Positions 58,658-62,297 of a stretch of DNA of 62,297 bases are shown here, in pieces; the stretch's first letter is position 1; the number at the start of each line of letters is the position of its first letter. Source of the stretch: CAZMGG01 sp964565715 (GTDB taxonomy: Bacteria; Planctomycetota; UBA1135; UBA2386). The stretch spans positions 1-62,297 of the forward strand of contig CAZMGG010000015.1 of NCBI GenBank assembly GCA_964565715.1, in the 5' to 3' direction. Below the pieces are notes generated by a model. The model worked only from the letters and a program-made list of their open reading frames with translations, was not told where the DNA came from and did no database searches. A program made the translations under genes and the position numbers.

Positions 58658-59310
58658 TCGGCCGCCGCAACCCGGACATCGGTGGCGGCTGCGGCTGGGT
58701 CGCGCCGCGGCTGTCGGCCTTCGCCGGCCAGGATCTGCCGGTGGCCGAGCGCGCCGCGGTGCGGCTGCATCTGCGCGACTGTGCGCCGTGCCGGACCGCC
58801 GCCGGCGGCTGGCTGCGGGCGCGGGAGGCGCTGCGCGAGGGCCTGCAGGCCCCGGTGCCCGGCATCGACGACGCCTTCTTCGCCCGGCTGCACCGCGACA
58901 TCGTCGCGCAGGAACGCGACCGGGAGCCCACCGCCGCGTCCCGCCCGCTGCCGGGCCGTTGGCGGCGTGCCGTGGCCGGCCTCGCCGCCCTGCTGCTGGT
59001 CGGCGCCGGCGTGTGGATCGCGCAGGCGGCGGACGGCCACGGGCTCCTGGATCGCGATCCGGTCACCGCGTCGCCGGTGGCGGGCACCACCCGGCCGCGA
59101 CCGGCCCAGGCCCCCGGCGCGCGGGGTCCGGCGATGCGCGCGCTCGGCGCCGAGGATGCCCTGTGGGAGAGCCTGGATGGCGATCCGACCGCCGAATGGG
59201 GCGATCTGGACGCCGACAGCGCCGGTCTGATGGGGCGGATGAAGCTGCGCACGCTGGAGAGTGCCGGCTGGCCGCGGCGCAAGCCGATGGACCGGCTGAC
59301 CGGCCGCTGA
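58654..59310 (+). CDS. Transmembrane zinc-type anti-sigma factor
   Basis: A 218-residue membrane protein. 'LHLRDCAPCRTAAG' near 38-51 has the H-x3-C-x2-C arrangement of ZAS/zf-HC2 anti-sigma domains that bind ECF factors; a transmembrane helix is near 107-125 ('VAGLAALLLVGAGVWIAQ'). The external tail (about 130-218) is Asp- and Arg-rich and unassigned. Coupled to the sigma gene by GTGA overlap. It probably holds the sigma factor inactive at the membrane until a signal is received. Confidence 0.82.
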   Translation: MIGRRNPDIGGGCGWVAPRLSAFAGQDLPVAERAAVRLHLRDCAPCRTAAGGWLRAREALREGLQAPVPGIDDAFFARLHRDIVAQERDREPTAASRPLPGRWRRAVAGLAALLLVGAGVWIAQAADGHGLLDRDPVTASPVAGTTRPRPAQAPGARGPAMRALGAEDALWESLDGDPTAEWGDLDADSAGLMGRMKLRTLESAGWPRRKPMDRLTGR

Positions 59311-59398
59311 CGGGTCGCTCGCCGGTCGCAACCGGCCCGCGCCAATCGGAGTTTTGGCCGCGGCCGGGTCGTCGGGGGGGCTCATCGCGAGGACGACC

Positions 59399-60595
59399 AT
59401 GAAGCACATTCCCATCCTGACGTTCGGTCTGCTGGGCCTGTTCGCCGCGCCCGTCATCGGCCAGGAACCCCGGCCCCAGGACCCGATCCAGCCACCCGCC
59501 GGGCAGGCGCAGCCCGCCCGCCAGCCGGTGGCCGAACTCATCCGGCAGCTCGGCAGCGACAGCTTCCGTGCCCGGCTCGAGGCCGAGCGGGCGCTGCGCG
59601 AGCGCGCCGGCGAGCCCGAGGTGGTGGCGGCCCTGCAGGAGGCCAGCAAGGAGGGCGGCGATCCCGAGGTGCAGTGGCGCGCCCAGCGGCTGCTGACGCA
59701 GATCGAACGGGGCCAGCCGGGCGAGCCGGGCGAGACCGGCCGGTTGCGGCAACGCGAGCCGCGCACCGAGCCGCCGGCGCCGCCGGACCTCGACCAGCGC
59801 TTCGAGGACCTGTTCCGGGACCTGCGCCGGGACTTCCCGCTGGACATCCCGGAGCGGCGCTTCTTCCAGGACGACTTCTTCCGCGACCTGCGGGCGCAGC
59901 TGGACGAACTGCGGCGGAGTGCGGCCCGCGGCGGCATCGCCGGCCAGGGCAACAGCATGTCGATGCAGTCCGGGCCCGACGGCGTGCGGGTCGAGATCCG
60001 GAGCCGCAACGAGAAGGGCGAGGAGGACGTCAAGGTCTACGAGGCGCCCGACCTGAAGACGTTCCACGAGAAGTACCCGGGCGTGCTGCAGGGCCACGGG
60101 GTCGAACTCGACTTCGGCGGCGGCCGGCGCGGCCTGCTGCGGCGTGGGACCGACGGGTTCGGCCCCGGTGTGATCGAACGGGACCCCGCGCCGGTGGCGG
60201 CGCCCCAGCCCGCGCCGCCGGCCCATCGCCGGCTCGGCGTGACGGTGCAGGAACTGGCGCCCGAGGTGCGGGCCTTCCTGGAACTGGCCGAGGGCCAGGG
60301 CCTGCAGGTGCTCGAGGTGCAGCCGGACACCCTGGCCGCGGCGCTGGGGCTGCGCTCCGGCGACGTGCTGCTGCGCATCGCCGGCCGGCCGATCGGCGCG
60401 GTGGGCGACGTGGCCGAGGCGGTGGGTTCGGTGGCGGCCGGCCAGCCCGTCGAGGTGGTCGTGAACCGCAAGGGCCGCGAGCGCACGCTGCAGGCCGAGA
60501 AGACCGCGAAGCCGGAACCGGCGGCGGAGCCCGCGCCGGGCCGGCTGGAGCCCCGCGCCGGCGGCGGGCACGGGGACAAGGGTCAGATCCGCTGA
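59399..60595 (+). CDS. Exported PDZ-domain protein
   Basis: A 398-residue protein with signal peptide 'ILTFGLLGLFAAPVIG' and gagg upstream of the ATG. Residues about 40-110 are helical (a HEAT/PBS-like pair, 'DSFRARLEAERALRERAGEP'); the middle is rich in charged residues with no domain; the C-terminus (about 275-370) is a PDZ domain ('RLGVTVQELAPEVRAFLELA', 'SGDVLLRIAGRPIGAVGDVA'). It has no protease domain. It follows the sigma/anti-sigma pair after 88 bases and may be part of that stress response, binding C-terminal peptides. Its 3' end overlaps rlmN by 13 bases. Confidence 0.75.
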   Translation: MKHIPILTFGLLGLFAAPVIGQEPRPQDPIQPPAGQAQPARQPVAELIRQLGSDSFRARLEAERALRERAGEPEVVAALQEASKEGGDPEVQWRAQRLLTQIERGQPGEPGETGRLRQREPRTEPPAPPDLDQRFEDLFRDLRRDFPLDIPERRFFQDDFFRDLRAQLDELRRSAARGGIAGQGNSMSMQSGPDGVRVEIRSRNEKGEEDVKVYEAPDLKTFHEKYPGVLQGHGVELDFGGGRRGLLRRGTDGFGPGVIERDPAPVAAPQPAPPAHRRLGVTVQELAPEVRAFLELAEGQGLQVLEVQPDTLAAALGLRSGDVLLRIAGRPIGAVGDVAEAVGSVAAGQPVEVVVNRKGRERTLQAEKTAKPEPAAEPAPGRLEPRAGGGHGDKGQIR

Positions 60596-61641
60596 TCCTG
60601 GGCGGCGCGCAGGCGGAGCTGGCCGCAGGCGGCGCTGCGGTCGGCGCCGCGCTGGCGCCGCACGGTGACCTTCAGCCCGCCCTGGCGGAGCTGGTCGGCG
60701 AAGGCATCGACCCGGGCCGGCAGCGGGCGGCGGAGGTCGGGGATCTCGGCCACCGGGTTCCAGGGGATCAGGTTGACCGTGCAGGGATGCCGGCCGACCG
60801 CGGCCACCAGGGCCGCCGCGTCCTGCGGGCGGTCGTTCAGGCCCTCCAGCAGGACCACCTCGAAGGTCACCTCGCGGCCGGTGCGTTCCTGGTGGCGGAA
60901 GCCGGCGGCGACGATCTCGGCGACGCTGTGCTTCGCCGTCGGCACCAGGCGGCGGCGCAGTTCGTCGTCGGCGGCGTGCAGGGACACCGCCAGGTTGTAG
61001 GAGTGGCCGGCCTCGGCGAAGCGGTCGATCTGGCGCGGATGGCCCGAGGTGCTGACCGTGATGCGGCGGGCGCCGAGGTCGATGCCGGCCGGGTCGTGGA
61101 TCCGCTGCAGCGCCGGCAGCAGGTTGTCGAGGTTCAGCATCGGCTCGCCCAGCCCCATCACCACCAGGTTGGTGAGCGGCCGGTCGGGCGGCAGCCGGTC
61201 GCGGGCGTGCAGCACCTGCTCGACGATCTCGCCGGCGGTCAGGTTGCGCCGCACGCCCTGCAGGCCCGACGCGCAGAACACGCAGGCCACCGGACAGCCG
61301 ACCTGGCTCGACACGCACAGCGTGGTGCGGTCGCCGTCGGGGATGACGACGCACTCGACGGTCTCGCCGTCGTGCAGCGCGAGCAGCAGCTTCTCGGTGC
61401 CGTCGTCGGCGAGGTCGGTCTGCTGGACCCGGCTGGAACGGCAGGGCAGCCGGGCGGCGAGGGCCTGCCGCAGCGGCTTCGGCACGTTGCGCATGGCCTC
61501 GGCGTCGGTGGCGCCGTGCCGGTAGAGCCAGTGGGCCACCTGGCGGGCCTGGAACGGCTTGCCGCCCAGCTCCTGCACCAGCGCCGCGAGCTGGGCGTCG
61601 GTCAGTCCGGTCAGGGCGGCTGGCGTGGGGGCGGAGCTCAT
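60583..61641 (-). CDS. rlmN: RlmN, 23S rRNA (adenine2503-C2)/tRNA methyltransferase
   Basis: A 352-residue radical SAM methyltransferase. 'CPVACVFCASG' is the CxxxCxxC cluster motif, 'VVMGLGEPMLNLDNLLPAL' the GEP motif and 'ITVSTSGHPRQIDRFAEAG' the following strand; the N-terminal domain with 'PFQARQVAHWLYRHGATDAE' is the RNA-binding part. A Cys in 'RSAACGQLR' near the end is the candidate methyl-carrying residue. It methylates A2503 of 23S rRNA and A37 of some tRNAs. It is downstream of clpX, 23 bases apart. Confidence 0.94.
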   Translation of the reverse strand: MSSAPTPAALTGLTDAQLAALVQELGGKPFQARQVAHWLYRHGATDAEAMRNVPKPLRQALAARLPCRSSRVQQTDLADDGTEKLLLALHDGETVECVVIPDGDRTTLCVSSQVGCPVACVFCASGLQGVRRNLTAGEIVEQVLHARDRLPPDRPLTNLVVMGLGEPMLNLDNLLPALQRIHDPAGIDLGARRITVSTSGHPRQIDRFAEAGHSYNLAVSLHAADDELRRRLVPTAKHSVAEIVAAGFRHQERTGREVTFEVVLLEGLNDRPQDAAALVAAVGRHPCTVNLIPWNPVAEIPDLRRPLPARVDAFADQLRQGGLKVTVRRQRGADRSAACGQLRLRAAQDQRI

Positions 61642-61664
61642 GGCGGCCCGGGCGCGGCGCCGGC

Positions 61665-62297
61665 TCAGGCGGTCTCGCGCTTGCGCGGACGTTCGCCGTC
61701 CCGCATGGCGTTGGCGCGGGTCTCCGCCGACAGGCGTTCCTCGACGAACTCCTTGGTGATGACGAAGCGCTCGCCCTTGCCCTTGCCGCTCACCGAGAAC
61801 CGCAGGTCCAGCAGGAGCTGCTCGAACAGGGCGCGCAGCGACCGGACGCCGGTCTCCTTGGCCATCGCGATCTCGGCCAGCGCGGTCAGCGCGTCGTCGG
61901 TGAACTCGAGCTGGCAGCCCTCCATCTCGAGCATCGCCTTGTACTGCTTGACCAGGGCGTTCTTCGGCTCGGTCATGACCATCAGGACCTCGTCCCGGGT
62001 CAGCGAGCGCATCGGCACCAGCACCGGCAGGCGACCGACGAACTCGGGGATCATGCCGAAGTCGATCAGGTCCTTGGGGTCGAGCCAGGGGATCAGCCGG
62101 TCGCGGTCGCGGGCGCCGATGTCGCTGCCGATGCCGCCGATGTCGAGGCCGGGGCCGGCCTCGCCCTGGTCGGAACCGAAGCCGATCACGTTCTGGCCCA
62201 GGCGGCGGGCGATGAACTGCTCGATGCCCGAGAAGGTGCCGCCGCAGATGAACAGGATGTGCTCGGTGTTGAGCTGGATGTAGCTCTGCTCCGGGTG
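61665..62297 (-). CDS. clpX: ClpX, C-terminal part (gene runs off the window)
   Basis: 211 codons of the 3' part, open at the window edge. 'ILFICGGTFSGIEQFIARRL' is the AAA+ Walker-B/sensor region of ClpX; 'LIDFGMIPEFVGRLPVLVPM' is the conserved arginine-bearing segment, and 'LFEQLLLDLRFSV' the C-terminal helical lid. ClpX unfolds tagged proteins for ClpP. About half of the usual 410-430 residues are visible. It is followed by rlmN. Confidence 0.92.
   Translation of the reverse strand, partial: HPEQSYIQLNTEHILFICGGTFSGIEQFIARRLGQNVIGFGSDQGEAGPGLDIGGIGSDIGARDRDRLIPWLDPKDLIDFGMIPEFVGRLPVLVPMRSLTRDEVLMVMTEPKNALVKQYKAMLEMEGCQLEFTDDALTALAEIAMAKETGVRSLRALFEQLLLDLRFSVSGKGKGERFVITKEFVEERLSAETRANAMRDGERPRKRETA

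Overview
The window is about 62 kb of GC-rich bacterial chromosome, densely packed with genes on both strands. I read it as Planctomycetota, probably near the Saltatorellus/Poly30/Pla163 group. The reasons are several secreted proteins that share a lineage-style C-terminal module (GC-rich Gly/Pro stretches ending in a 'LSNGL/AL' motif), FG-GAP and DNRLRE-type secreted proteins, ECF sigma factors paired with membrane anti-sigma-like proteins, a LOTUS-NYN protein, frequent 4-bp start/stop overlaps, and few Shine-Dalgarno sequences. This placement rests on recalled family features, not on a search. No tRNA, rRNA, CRISPR array or intact insertion sequence was seen, and no stretch over 300 bases lacks a gene.

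Layout. 0-4 kb: a small coiled-coil protein, a DUF3052 protein, a NYN-LOTUS protein and an ion permease. 3.9-8.4 kb: an accessory island of visibly lower GC (one sampled line 53% and another 55%, against 70% in a flanking line). It holds the remnant of an AbiEi-type antitoxin, an unknown membrane-anchored protein, and a tightly coupled cassette of two cysteine-rich exported proteins, a carboxypeptidase-regulatory-like protein and a MauE-like membrane protein. Part of the island is bracketed by a 104-bp direct repeat derived from the 3' end of the neighbouring inositol-monophosphatase-family gene. 8.4-16.3 kb: the phosphatase, a methyltransferase, a lipoprotein tyrosine phosphatase, then recD and recB without recC. 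16.5-28.3 kb: secreted protein, heparinase-like lyase, HDOD response regulator, Gfo/Idh oxidoreductase, radical SAM/SPASM enzyme, an ECF sigma factor coupled to a beta-propeller anti-sigma-like protein, hemerythrin, SDR, a short solute-binding lipoprotein and a CDF transporter.

28.4-41.5 kb: secreted lineage-type proteins, a two-domain exported cyanophycinase, a Deg-type protease, a short asparaginase, an aldo-keto reductase, a methyltransferase and a DnaJ-like protein. 41.5-48.8 kb: APC permease, DsrE-like protein, purD, a Fur regulator coupled to an NtrC-type regulator, a LOG protein, a MpaB-family oxygenase and DinB. 48.8-62.3 kb: purL-purQ, a CotH/beta-helix protein with a partner, accA, a second ECF sigma/anti-sigma/PDZ operon, rlmN and the 3' part of clpX at the window edge.

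How the genes work together. The core chromosome functions are de novo purine synthesis (purL, purQ, purD), fatty-acid initiation (accA), recombination (recBD), rRNA methylation (rlmN) and proteolysis (clpX, Deg). Around them is a large exported and regulatory complement. The best candidate for something undescribed is the 5.1-8.3 kb cassette: a MauE-like redox membrane protein translated together with cysteine-rich secreted proteins and a beta-sandwich scaffold, sitting at a captured gene end.
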